A stretch of 64,000 nt of DNA from Granulicatella seriolae (lineage in GTDB: Bacteria > Bacillota > Bacilli > Lactobacillales > Aerococcaceae): NCBI RefSeq assembly GCF_024543085.1, contig NZ_JANHNZ010000005.1:24749-88748 (forward strand). The letters are read 5' to 3'. The notes below the pieces were generated by a model. The model was not told the origin of the DNA. It ran no database searches and saw only the letters and a program-made list of their open reading frames with translations. Made by a program: the position numbers and the translations under genes. Shown one piece after another: positions 20,345 to 27,855 of the stretch (position 1 is the stretch's first letter; the number at the start of each line of letters is the position of its first letter).

Positions 20345-20448
20345 AAAACGTTAGCAGCAAGTAAACCATTACTCACCAACCTAGCCTTAGGTGCTTATCT
20401 AAGGGTTAGGGCGGTAAATACATGGTTGACTTGCTACTAACGTTTTTT
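20343..20448 (+). terminator. Long structured terminator of the radA-sigH gene block
   Basis: AAAAAACGTTAG (20343-20354) pairs with CTAACGTTTTTT (20437-20448). Further in are GCAAGT/ACTTGC, ACCAT/ATGGT and an inner CCTTAG/CTAAGG hairpin. The left arm overlaps the sigH stop codon, and the right arm ends in a T run. Confidence 0.75.
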
Positions 20449-20586
20449 AGTTTGCTCAAATATTGGTAGAAGATTTTTGTGTTTTAGACAAAAAATGGAT
20501 CTTCCCGACTTTTGCACTTACAGGAAAAAATAAGTCGACAAACACCTACAGCCACAAGGGTTACACAAAATATAATCAATTAACAC

Positions 20587-20615
20587 TTGTATATATACAG
20601 TAGTTTTGCTATAAT
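20587..20615 (+). promoter_or_regulatory. Strong promoter inside the MITE
   Basis: TTGTAT and TATAAT are separated by exactly 17 bases (TATAAT at 20610-20615). No gene begins within the 250 bases downstream. Confidence 0.7.
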
Positions 20616-20621
20616 GGTTAA

Positions 20622-20914
20622 ATAGAAGTTTTGTATATAAATTTACTATTTTTTGATAAAAAAGCTAATTTATCATATGATTTTTGATAAATTTATCCTA
20701 TAAGATATAAGTATTTATCAAATTTAGATGCATAAAATTATTATTTCATTTGAGAAAACAGAGTAATTTTGACTGAAGACTATGTAAAAATATTGAAAAT
20801 GAAATGAATTCCTCATTGATGACATTAAAAACTTGAAAAAACTGTATATATACTCTTAAAAAAATAAAAACACCACTAAAACCCTTTAGTAACAAGGGGT
20901 TTGGTGGTGTTTTC
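20622..20914 (+). ncRNA. Candidate small RNA carried by the MITE
   Basis: Between the promoter at 20587-20615 and the terminator at 20867-20914 is a unit of about 290 bases with no credible ORF. It includes GATAAATTTATC-like inverted segments and ACTGTATATATAC near 20841, which is complementary to GTATATATACAGT near the promoter. Transcription is inferred only from these signals. Confidence 0.35.
20867..20914 (+). terminator. Terminator inside the MITE
   Basis: AAAACACCAC (20867-20876) pairs with GTGGTGTTTT (20904-20913), with an inner AAACCC/GGGTTT extension, followed by TTTC. Confidence 0.85.
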
Positions 20915-21116
20915 TTTCATTCAAGTGCAAAAGTCGGGAAAAATGGATCTTGAATGATACAAATCTAGGCTCGTAAATGCTTGAAATTTCGATAGCCATA
21001 AGATGCACGTTTGATTAGCCATATCTTATTGTTTTTTCATAGCTATATTTTGGGAAACTCTCTTATTTATAGCTATATGTTCAGGTTATAACAATTTGTG
21101 CATGGGAAAATAATTT

Positions 21117-21344
21117 ATGGTATTATTTAAAAAAAGAATCATTGTAGATAAGTGTCAATTGGAGAATAAGAAATGGTGATTACTTATAAGTGTAGCTATT
21201 TTTACTTTAGGTCTGGTAATTGGAGGTAAAGTATATATGGATAGACAATGAGCACAAGTAGAGCAGAGGTTTGATAAAATATTGGCAATGCATCCAGCTA
21301 AAAACCTAATAGATGTGATGATATGGAAGGGGGGAAACTCATGA
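21117..21344 (+). pseudogene. Small membrane/lipoprotein-like gene with two in-frame TGA stops
   Basis: Frame 21117 reads MVLFKKRIIV..., then TGA at 21177, a transmembrane segment LLISVAIFTLGLVIGGKVYM, TGA at 21249, then AQVEQRFDKILAMHPAKNLI and a stop that overlaps the toxin start. The segment FDKILAMxPxKNLxD resembles the N-terminus of TipC/Csa1-like immunity or tandem lipoproteins, which usually continue DxYxxEGYRD; that part is missing here. It is a truncated, twice-interrupted remnant next to a toxin gene. The family match is from memory of motifs. Confidence 0.55.
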
Positions 21345-23050
21345 CCAAAAATGTTGAATTACACACGTCCACCTGGAGTAAAATGAAAAACGCCCTCTCT
21401 TCTCTTACTGGTGGGGGTGGGTACTCCTCTACAGGTTATGGTGGTTATGGCGGCTATAATGGTTATGGTGGGACTTATGGTTTCGGTAAACAAATCAGAG
21501 ACTTGGTTGACTTATCCGAGAGAGCTAAACAGTTGATTGCTGAAAAAGATAGCGATGGCGTTGTCTCCTTTTCCTATCACGATGAGAAAGAACAGGCATT
21601 GACGTTACAAGCGAAACTAGGAAAACTGGAAACCTATTTCAGCAATGTCTCCAAATATATAACAGATAAGATTGATAAACCCTTTTATGAAGCCATGGAT
21701 AAGGTAGGCGCCAGCCTTGAGGCCTTGAGTATTTCTACTTACAAGACTAGTAATACCGTTGGGTATAAGCGCACAGACCAAATCACAGATATGTATGGCC
21801 ATTCCACGACCATAGAAGTAACACCGAAGGAGATTAGCTTGGCGGATCTCTACCAGGTGGACAATCCTTATAAAACAGCCCTTGAGGCTAGCTATGAGGC
21901 TTATCAAACGAGTGATGCCTACCAGGAACATAAACTGACCACCTCTGACTATCTGATGGCCAGTCATCACACTCGAGCTTTTCAATATGATTCGATTAGT
22001 GATCAACAGGAAACTACCGATCTATGGCGAGACCTTGCTTTAGGAGCTGGTGTTATCGTACTAACCATCTTCTGCCCTCCAGCAGGTGTTGCGGCAGGGA
22101 TTACTCTAGCAGCCGTAGAAACGTATTCGACCATCTGAGGCAAAGACTGGGGAACAGGGCGAGAGTTGAGTGATGGGGAGCGTGCTTTACGAGGCTCATT
22201 TGCCTTATTTGATTTAGTTCCAGGAGTTGGGTATCTCAGTAAAGTGGCCAAATCAGGTAGTAAGCTAGCTGCCAAGGAATTCCTTCAAGCTACTCTCAAA
22301 GAAGGGTTTGAACAAGGGGTTCGGAACGTTGACAATGTGGTCAAGCTGGCCAACAAGGTTGGTGACAAGGTTATGGGACAAGTGGACAATTTTGGTAAAC
22401 AGCTTGCCAACGTCACCAATAAAACGGTCGTATCAGGGGCAGAACACTTGAGTTCTGGTCTAAAAGCAGTAGATAGTCAGCTGAGTGATATGGCTCAAAA
22501 CTTCCGTTTAAATGTTAACCTAGAACCCCAGTTTGTTTCAGGAGTTACCCCTACAAGCTCTAGTCAAATTGATACGCTGACTAGCAAGCTGGATGACTTT
22601 GTCTCTTTGAATAAGGCCGATATGGCGGCCTCTAGTGCAGATGCTAGTAAGAGTTTTAGTTTGAATGGGAACTTGGAAACTGGTTATAGTGCAGGTAGTG
22701 GTCTTGCGGATGATGTAGCGAAGAGTGCCAGTGTACTTGGAAAAATACAGGATATTGAAATTAAAAAATTCGAAATTAAGAATAAACATTTGAATAGTTC
22801 AACTGCTAAGCGAGCTAGAAAGTTTAATGTTTCTTCAGCAGAAGAAGCTAATAAAATAGTGCAAGATGCATTAAAAAATGGAAAAATTATAGAAACTATA
22901 CCAAATGGAGTAGGAAGTCAAGGTCAAAATTCTTTTTCCAGTATTATTGATATAGGAAAAGTTATTGGAACGAAAGGTGAAACACATATAAAAATAGTTT
23001 ATGATGAATTAAAAAATGTGTGGACTACCTATCCTGTTCCAAAACCTTAA
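21341..23050 (+). pseudogene. Polymorphic toxin (type VII-secretion-like) split by one TGA codon
   Basis: Two open segments in the same frame, 21341-22138 and 22139-23050, are separated only by TGA at 22136-22138. Joined, they would make about 569 aa. The N-terminal part has a Gly/Tyr-rich stretch (residues about 24-48) and a helical region (LVDLSERAKQLIAEKDSDGV...). The middle, around the stop, reads GKDWGTGRELSDGERALRGS and FDLVPGVGYLSKV, a pre-toxin TG-type linker. A long helical spacer ends in LTSKLDDFVSLNKADM, and the last 95 residues (KNKHLNSSTAKRARKFNVSS ... THIKIVYDELKNVWTTYPVP) look like a small RNase-type toxin domain of the BECR kind (inference). ATG 21341 has GGAAGGGGGG upstream. 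An intact immunity-like gene follows 16 bases later. Unless the TGA is read through, only an N-terminal fragment is made. Confidence 0.75.
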
Positions 23051-23066
23051 ATAGGAGGCAAGTATA

Positions 23067-23453
23067 GTGATAGATAAACAAATAATGGACATCTTACAAT
23101 CATATGGACAACAACAAATATTTAAAATAGAGGATTTTTTACTTTCAGAAATCGATGAAGATAACTTGCAGGAAACAATACATTTTGTAGTTTCTGATGA
23201 AATTAGTAAGAGGAATAATTTCAGTGATGAATTATATGAAGGAAACCAATATAAAGGTATATTTTTAGAAGGCAATCAATATTTATTATCTAGCTCAGAA
23301 GGGAAAGTATTGATAATTGATATGTTAAGTGAAGCTCATGGTGTCAGTATAAAAGATACTCGAGTTCAATTTGATGAAGAAAATTTTATCAAACTAATCA
23401 CGAACAAAAAAGGAACACTTAATTGGATTAAAAATTACAAAATGGATAAGTAA
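23067..23453 (+). CDS. Putative immunity protein for toxin cassette 1
   Basis: A 128-aa acidic soluble protein without signal peptide or membrane helix; I do not recognise its family. It begins at GTG 23067 with TAGGAGG eight bases upstream, immediately after the toxin tail, the usual place for a cognate immunity gene. It shares the low GC content and Ile/Lys/Asn-rich codon use of the toxin tail, unlike the surrounding housekeeping genes, which suggests the tail and this gene arrived together. It ends at a hairpin that recurs after the second cassette. Confidence 0.6.
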   Translation: MIDKQIMDILQSYGQQQIFKIEDFLLSEIDEDNLQETIHFVVSDEISKRNNFSDELYEGNQYKGIFLEGNQYLLSSSEGKVLIIDMLSEAHGVSIKDTRVQFDEENFIKLITNKKGTLNWIKNYKMDK

Positions 23454-23468
23454 ATATAATAAAAAATA

Positions 23469-23508
23469 CACTTTACTATCTGGTTGGCGTCGGATAGTAA
23501 AGTTTTGA
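23469..23508 (+). terminator. Cassette-end hairpin, copy 1
   Basis: ACTTTACTATC pairs with GATAGTAAAGT (23493-23503), followed by TTTT. The same hairpin and about 60 flanking bases recur at 24475-24540. Confidence 0.7.
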
Positions 23509-23557
23509 CTAGTAAGAGCGAACTCACCAATTAAGTTGGCAATAGCTAACAAAAGCT

Positions 23558-23623
23558 AACTGTATACTTAATAAACATTCAAGGACTTTTCTAGTCTTTT
23601 GAATGTTTATTAAGTATACAGTT
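23558..23623. repeat. Near-perfect long hairpin between the toxin cassettes
   Basis: AACTGTATACTTAATAAACA (from 23558) and its continuation TTCAA are exactly complementary to TTGAATGTTTATTAAGTATACAGTT ending at 23623, with an inner GGACT/AGTCT. The arms are at least 25 bp with a very short loop. It could be a terminator or a recombination scar. Confidence 0.75.
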
Positions 23624-23654
23624 ATTTCAGTTAGACAATATGGAACTAGACTGT

Positions 23655-24127
23655 CACCGTGTATCAGAATCTACTCCTATAAGTTCTAGTAAAATGGATA
23701 CGCTTACTAGCAAGCTGAATGACTTTGTCGCTATGAATAAGGCTGATATGGTAGCCCTCTTGGTGAATTTGATGAAATTGATTTAAATGAAGGAATATTT
23801 TATGAGGATAAAACTGCAAAAGGGTTAGATGTAGTCAATCCTAGAACTGGATTACCAACTCAGACACCACAACAATTTGCAGACAAACAAATTTATCAAA
23901 AAACTGTAAATAGAATTAAAAACTTAGATATTTCAGTTGCTACAAGAACGACAGTAAATGGTAGTCAGTCAGTTCCTTCCTTGCAAGAAATAAAAGGAAT
24001 TAAAAAATTTGTGTTTAGACTCGATGGTAATAGTGCAGAATTACAAAACGCTGTAAATCAAAGTATTAAAAAATTACAATCTGAATTTCCAGATTATGTA
24101 TTTCAAGTTATATTTGGAGGTAAATAG
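23655..24127 (+). pseudogene. Orphan toxin C-terminal cassette without a start
   Basis: The segment 23661-23756 translates to STPISSSKMDTLTSKLNDFV and AMNKADMVA, a diverged duplicate of the linker of the main toxin (STPTSSSQ-type; LTSKLDDFVSLNKADMA). The frame then shifts by one near 23757. From 23762 an open frame of about 120 codons reads GIFYEDKTAKGLDVVNPRTG, QQFADKQIYQKTVNRIKNL and PDYVFQVIFGGK, ending at TAG 24125. The EDKTAxGL...ADKQI..KT..RI pattern is that of a C-terminal toxin domain seen on several polymorphic toxins. No promoter or ribosome site is visible, so it is probably silent, a reserve toxin tail. Confidence 0.65.
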
Positions 24128-24130
24128 AAT

Positions 24131-24463
24131 ATGTCAATCGGGATTATAATTGATGAACCAAAAAATGAAGAAGAAAAATTATTTTTTATTCCAGTTGCAA
24201 CAGAAGAATCTTTTACTAACTATTGGCTAAAAGCTTCCAAAGAACTACAATTGGCTTGGGTTCCTATTTTTGAAACAGGAATAGTGATTGAAAAGGAAGA
24301 TATGCCAATAATTCTAAAAGAAATAAAACTTGTTAAGGAATGGATAGAAAAAAATGTTAAAAATATAGATATAAAGATTGGTATAGAGAAAAGAATTAAT
24401 TATATTTTAGAAACTTTACCAAAAGCATTTGAGAAAGAAAATATAAAGCTATATGTAGGATGA
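24131..24463 (+). CDS. Putative immunity protein for the orphan toxin cassette
   Basis: A 110-aa acidic protein of unrecognised family, with no signal peptide. It starts at ATG 24131, four bases after the orphan toxin tail stop, with GGAGGTAAATAG upstream. Position and AT-rich codon use are those of an immunity gene paired with the preceding tail. Unlike the toxin tail it is intact, as expected if immunity is kept against siblings that still carry the toxin (inference). Confidence 0.55.
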   Translation: MSIGIIIDEPKNEEEKLFFIPVATEESFTNYWLKASKELQLAWVPIFETGIVIEKEDMPIILKEIKLVKEWIEKNVKNIDIKIGIEKRINYILETLPKAFEKENIKLYVG

Positions 24464-24474
24464 TAATAAAAAGG

Positions 24475-24540
24475 CACTTTACTATCTGATTTATCACCGG
24501 ATAGTAAAGCTATAGTTAGTAAGCGCACACTCACTAGTCA
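24475..24540 (+). repeat. Cassette-end hairpin, copy 2
   Basis: CACTTTACTATCTG...CGGATAGTAAAG with flanking AGTTAGTAAGCGCACACTCAC matches 23469-23530. The two copies bracket the orphan cassette. This copy lacks a T run and may not terminate well. Confidence 0.7.
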
Positions 24541-24625
24541 AATTTCCAATAGCTGACAAGATCTAGTTATGCTTATTGTATAATCATGTTAGCTAGAATA
24601 TATACTCAAAAATTAGTAGAGGATA

Positions 24626-24880
24626 GTAGCTGGACAAAGAGTCCAAATGGTAACCAAATAAAAGAGTTCCCCAGAAATCTATCCGTACAGAACGGTGTAA
24701 AGCATAGCTGACGCACAGTGGATGTTTCGGCTTTAGCCGATTACAGCCACGTAGACAGCTAAGCCAGTGAGACCTAGGCTCACGGCGGTGCCACCGTTCC
24801 CATTTCGGATAGATTTCTGGGGAACTCTTTTATGATTTAGAAAATTTTTTATTTTATTACAGACTTTTTGCCCACCTCTT
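24626..24880. repeat. Composite palindromic element, copy 4 (forward core)
   Basis: Left end GTAGCTGGACAAAGAGTCC, right end GACTTTTTGCCCACCTC, arms AGTTCCCCAGAAATCTATCCG and complement, and a forward core with GTTTCGGCTTTAGCCGA. It lies between the convergent toxin cassette and the aroE-aroK gene. Confidence 0.88.
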
Positions 24881-24904
24881 CTAAGAGTTTTTCATTATGC
24901 TAAC

Positions 24905-26239
24905 TTATAAGCTCATAATTAGTTCAACAAGCTCCAGCATATCTTCCTCAATGGTGCCCTTGTTCTGATAGCGCAAACTGGCTACTTCTTTATAATAGGT
25001 TTCCCGTTCAAGGTGTAATTCATAAATCTTATTCGGATTGTCTCGCAATAACGGGCGGCTATCCGCATCCAGATTGACCAGTATCTGAGAAATAGGACGT
25101 TCTAGGTAAATGACCTGTTGCTGTTTAAGCAGGTTACGGTTTTCAGCGTTCAATACGATGCCACCACCCGTAGAAATAATAGCAGCTCCTTGTTGCACCA
25201 AGTTGTCTAAAGCCTTTCTTTCTTCCTCTCGAAAGACAGACTCGCCTTCTTCAAACAAGGTCTTAACACTTTTTCCAGTCGTCTCTTCAATATAAAGGTC
25301 ACTATCAAAAAATGGCACGCCTAAATAGTCGGCTAAAGCCTGACCCAATGTCGTTTTCCCACTGCCGGGCAGCCCGACTAATAGAATTGGTCCAGTTACA
25401 TTTAAGTTCGCCTTATCTGATGCTCGGTTTTCCAATGTCTGCTTAACCAAATCTTCCATTCTTTCCATTACCCAATCTTGGTCTTCTGGAGAAAGTCCCT
25501 GTCCACTCCACAATTCAACAGCTCTGATAGCTTGAACAACTAGCATCAGCAGCCCATTTTGTACCACAAGCCCAGCCGCTTCTGCATCTTTTAAAAACTG
25601 AGTTTGACTAGGGTTATAAATCAAGTCCACTGCAGCCTCATAACCAGCAAATACTTCCTTACTTATTGGGCTAACCCCTACATCAGGAGCCATACCAACC
25701 GGTGTCGTATTGATTAAGATATCACCCTTATAATCAGGCAGTTCCTCATAAGAAATCACTCTACCATCAAAATGGAGCTCCTCGGTTTGACGCCTAGACA
25801 CGATTACAAAGTCTGTCACCGCTTGCTCCTGCAGATAAGCGATTACGCCTTTAGAAGCACCACCATAACCTAAAACTGCAATGCGTTTGTTTTGCAGCGG
25901 TTCAAATGGCTTCAGTAAAGCTTGAATCCCAGCATAATCCGTATTGTCACCAAAAAACTTGCCATCTTTGATGCAAACAGTGTTGACAGCTCCAATAGTC
26001 TGAGCTTGCTCACTCAAGTCATCCAGATAAGGAATAACCGCCTCTTTATAAGGGATGGTCACGTTAAACCCTGTCACTCCTAGCAGGTCCACCGCTTTAA
26101 AAAACTCTCCTAATTGGTCGGGCTCGATTTCAAAGGGACGGTAGGCGCCTTGGTAACCAATCCGGTCGTAAATCAATTGATGTAGCTGGGGTGACCAAGT
26201 ATGCGGCAGGTGCCGACCTAACAGTCCGTGGAAGTTCAT
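24905..26239 (-). CDS. aroE/aroK: Fused shikimate dehydrogenase - shikimate kinase
   Basis: One 444-aa polypeptide with two shikimate-pathway activities. Residues 1 to about 275 are AroE (HLPHTWSPQLHQLIYD, GVTGFNVTIPYKEAVIPYLD with the catalytic Lys, GAVNTV and the NADP-binding VLGYGGASKGVIAYL). Residues from about 285 are AroK (Walker A GLPGSGKTTLGQALA, FDSDLYIEETTGKSV, GGGIVLNAENR, SRPLLRDNP). There is no stop or frameshift between them. The longer frame begins at 26293, but the minus-strand promoter (26307-26279) would start transcription near 26272. ATG 26239, with GAGAGGA about nine bases upstream, is therefore the real start. It is divergent from the aroFBAC operon; aroD is not in the window. 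Confidence 0.93.
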   Translation of the reverse strand: MNFHGLLGRHLPHTWSPQLHQLIYDRIGYQGAYRPFEIEPDQLGEFFKAVDLLGVTGFNVTIPYKEAVIPYLDDLSEQAQTIGAVNTVCIKDGKFFGDNTDYAGIQALLKPFEPLQNKRIAVLGYGGASKGVIAYLQEQAVTDFVIVSRRQTEELHFDGRVISYEELPDYKGDILINTTPVGMAPDVGVSPISKEVFAGYEAAVDLIYNPSQTQFLKDAEAAGLVVQNGLLMLVVQAIRAVELWSGQGLSPEDQDWVMERMEDLVKQTLENRASDKANLNVTGPILLVGLPGSGKTTLGQALADYLGVPFFDSDLYIEETTGKSVKTLFEEGESVFREEERKALDNLVQQGAAIISTGGGIVLNAENRNLLKQQQVIYLERPISQILVNLDADSRPLLRDNPNKIYELHLERETYYKEVASLRYQNKGTIEEDMLELVELIMSL

Positions 26240-26278
26240 TCTTAATCGTCCTCTCATTTTGAAAATTGTCTTGTTCTC

Positions 26279-26307
26279 AGTATACCCAGACACCCCCAGT
26301 CTGACAA
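26279..26307 (-). promoter_or_regulatory. Promoter of the aroE-aroK gene
   Basis: On the minus strand TTGTCA (26307-26302) and TATACT (26284-26279) are 17 bases apart. It fixes the aroE start downstream of position 26272. Confidence 0.85.
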
Positions 26308-26401
26308 GTTTTTTGTAAGCCAGTAGCCACTTTTGTGAATTGTTCGAACTGCTTAAACAATAAGAACAATTTTAAGAAAAAAAGTTTTTTCTACTTTTCT
26401 C

Positions 26402-26430
26402 TTGACAAATGGGGAGAATTTTTTTACCAT
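26402..26430 (+). promoter_or_regulatory. Promoter of the aroFBAC operon
   Basis: A consensus TTGACA (26402-26407), a 17-base spacer and TACCAT (26425-26430). It is divergent from the aroE promoter and about 25 bases ahead of the leader peptide ORF. Confidence 0.75.
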
Positions 26431-26460
26431 TAGCCTAACAAATGAAATGGGGCGAACGAA

Positions 26461-26520
26461 ATGTTACACGCGCAAATACAACTTCATAGCAACCGTTACT
26501 ACTTTAGCTATTTTAGATAG
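26461..26520 (+). CDS. Aromatic-rich leader peptide of the aro operon
   Basis: ATG 26461 opens a 19-codon ORF, MLHAQIQLHSNRYYFSYFR, ending at TAG 26518. Five of its last seven codons specify Tyr or Phe (TAC TAC TTT AGC TAT TTT AGA). A stable hairpin begins on the stop codon, and an intrinsic terminator lies before aroF. These are the parts of ribosome-mediated transcription attenuation: slow translation when aromatic aminoacyl-tRNAs are scarce would change folding of the leader. The ribosome site (GGGGCGAACGAA) is modest. An overlapping upstream frame from ATG 26442 (MKWGERNVTRANTTS) has no aromatic cluster at its end. Confidence 0.7.
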   Translation: MLHAQIQLHSNRYYFSYFR

Positions 26521-26554
26521 TATTTGTACCAATGAACATCATGGTGCAAATACT
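26519..26554 (+). promoter_or_regulatory. Pause/anti-antiterminator hairpin of the aro leader
   Basis: AGTATTTGTACCA pairs with TGGTGCAAATACT (one G-T pair). The left arm includes the last two bases of the leader-peptide stop codon, so a ribosome stalled on the Tyr/Phe codons would block it. Confidence 0.65.
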
Positions 26555-26664
26555 CTAACCAAGGATTTGGATCTATGATGGCTAATTGTTGTGTGTAATA
26601 AGCCACGTAGTTAGACATACTAAGTGGCCGATGTAGCTCAACTATTTTCGGAATAATGATTTAT

Positions 26665-26718
26665 ACTCTACTTAGTATTCGTATAGACTTGTCTATACCG
26701 TCTGAGTAGAGTTTTTTG
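26665..26718 (+). terminator. Attenuator terminator upstream of aroF
   Basis: ACTCTACTTAG (26665-26675) pairs with CTGAGTAGAGT (26702-26712), enclosing a perfect GTATAGAC/GTCTATAC hairpin, then six T. It lies about 85 bases before the aroF start and after the leader peptide, so it can only control read-through into aroF. Confidence 0.85.
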
Positions 26719-26802
26719 TTTACTCTCCTACCTTGTTCAGATTCGCACCCGTTCATGCCACTAATTCATTTAAAAAATGAGCAGAAACTAGGAGGACATC
26801 AC

Positions 26803-27825
26803 ATGATTATATTACTAAAGAAAAACGCCACTGCCAGTCAAGAAGAAGAGTTGATCGAAAGGATTGTTGAAATGGGCTTGGAAACACATATATCTCATGG
26901 CAAAGAACGTACCATCATTGGATTAGTAGGCAATACCAATGCCATCTCAATGGATTCCATCTTGAAGTACCCTATGGTGGATGATGTGAAACGAATTGCT
27001 GAACCCTACAAAAAGGCTAACCGTCAGTTCCATGAAGAGGATTCTATTATTTCAGTTGGCGGACTACCAGTTGGCGGCGACAACTTTATGGTCTGCGCAG
27101 GACCTTGTTCGGTAGAAGACGAGGACCTTATGATTGAAACGGCTATCCGTGTCAAAGCGGCAGGAGCCAACATGCTGAGAGGTGGAGCTTTCAAACCTAG
27201 AACTTCCCCATACAGCTTCCAAGGGTTAGGGGTTGAAGGACTCAAACGCCTACAAAAAGCCAAAGAAGTCACTGGCTTACCGATTGTTTCTGAACTTATG
27301 TCAGAAGAATTTTTAGACGAATTCGTAGAACGAGTAGACCTCATCCAAATCGGTGCTCGTAACATGCAAAACTTCTCCCTATTAAAAGAGTTGGGCAAGA
27401 CGCAAACACCTATCCTGCTCAAACGAGGTCTTTCTTCAACCTACGAAGAATGGCTTATGTCGGCAGAATACATCATGGCTGGCGGCAACAACAATGTCAT
27501 CTTATGTGAACGTGGCATCCGTACCTACGAAACGGCAACCCGTAACACCTTTGATATTCAAGCCGTCCCTGTCATACAGAAAAAATCTCATTTGCCAATC
27601 GTTATGGACCCATCTCATGCAGCAGGAACTCGCTACATTGTGCCATCCATGAGCAAGGCATCTGTCATGGCCGGGGCAAACGGCTTAATCTTAGAGGTTC
27701 ATCCGCAACCAGAAAAAGCTTGGTCTGACGGACAACAAACCCTATCTTTAGACGAATTCGAAGACTTAATGGTGGTGGTTAAACAATTGTTGGCCATCGA
27801 AGGCAAGATTATCCCAAGCCTATAA
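26803..27825 (+). CDS. aroF: 3-deoxy-7-phosphoheptulonate (DAHP) synthase
   Basis: First enzyme of the shikimate pathway, joining PEP and erythrose 4-phosphate. The 340-aa protein is of the I-beta class: an N-terminal ferredoxin/ACT-like regulatory domain of about 70 residues (MIILLKKNATASQEEELIER) followed by the barrel with GPCSVED, LRGGAFKPRTSPYSFQG, IQIGARNMQNF, LLKRGL and MDPSHAAGTR. The upstream in-frame ATG 26716 overlaps the attenuator. ATG 26803 has AGGAGG upstream and fits the family. It is first in aroF-aroB-aroA-aroC and is controlled by the leader just upstream. Confidence 0.96.
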   Translation: MIILLKKNATASQEEELIERIVEMGLETHISHGKERTIIGLVGNTNAISMDSILKYPMVDDVKRIAEPYKKANRQFHEEDSIISVGGLPVGGDNFMVCAGPCSVEDEDLMIETAIRVKAAGANMLRGGAFKPRTSPYSFQGLGVEGLKRLQKAKEVTGLPIVSELMSEEFLDEFVERVDLIQIGARNMQNFSLLKELGKTQTPILLKRGLSSTYEEWLMSAEYIMAGGNNNVILCERGIRTYETATRNTFDIQAVPVIQKKSHLPIVMDPSHAAGTRYIVPSMSKASVMAGANGLILEVHPQPEKAWSDGQQTLSLDEFEDLMVVVKQLLAIEGKIIPSL

Positions 27826-27855
27826 GCGCAAGAGACAAGGAAGGGGAGCTTGAAG

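Larger units (their letters stand above)
20502..20940. mobile_element. MITE-like element, 439 bp, with 18-bp terminal inverted repeats
   Basis: Perfect 18-bp inverted ends TTCCCGACTTTTGCACTT (20502-20519) and AAGTGCAAAAGTCGGGAA (20923-20940) are flanked by 9-bp direct duplications AAATGGATC at 20493-20501 and 20941-20949. The interior is AT-rich, has no transposase and no reading frame of note, and contains a promoter and a terminator (listed separately). It is therefore a non-autonomous transposon; a 9-bp target duplication limits the parent to families that make one. No partner transposase is present in this window. Confidence 0.85.

Noticed and set aside
21341..23050. Use of TGA as tryptophan
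   Set aside because: Housekeeping genes here (dozens of frames) use TGA as stop and TGG for Trp normally, so the toxin-locus TGA codons are more simply nonsense mutations.
26240..26293. Longer AroE start with 18 extra residues (MSGYTENK...)
   Set aside because: It lies upstream of the transcription start predicted from the TTGTCA-17-TATACT promoter, and the extra residues do not fit the family.
26521..26664. T-box riboswitch in the aro leader
   Set aside because: No AGGGTGGNACCGCG-like T-box sequence; the structure fits leader-peptide attenuation better.
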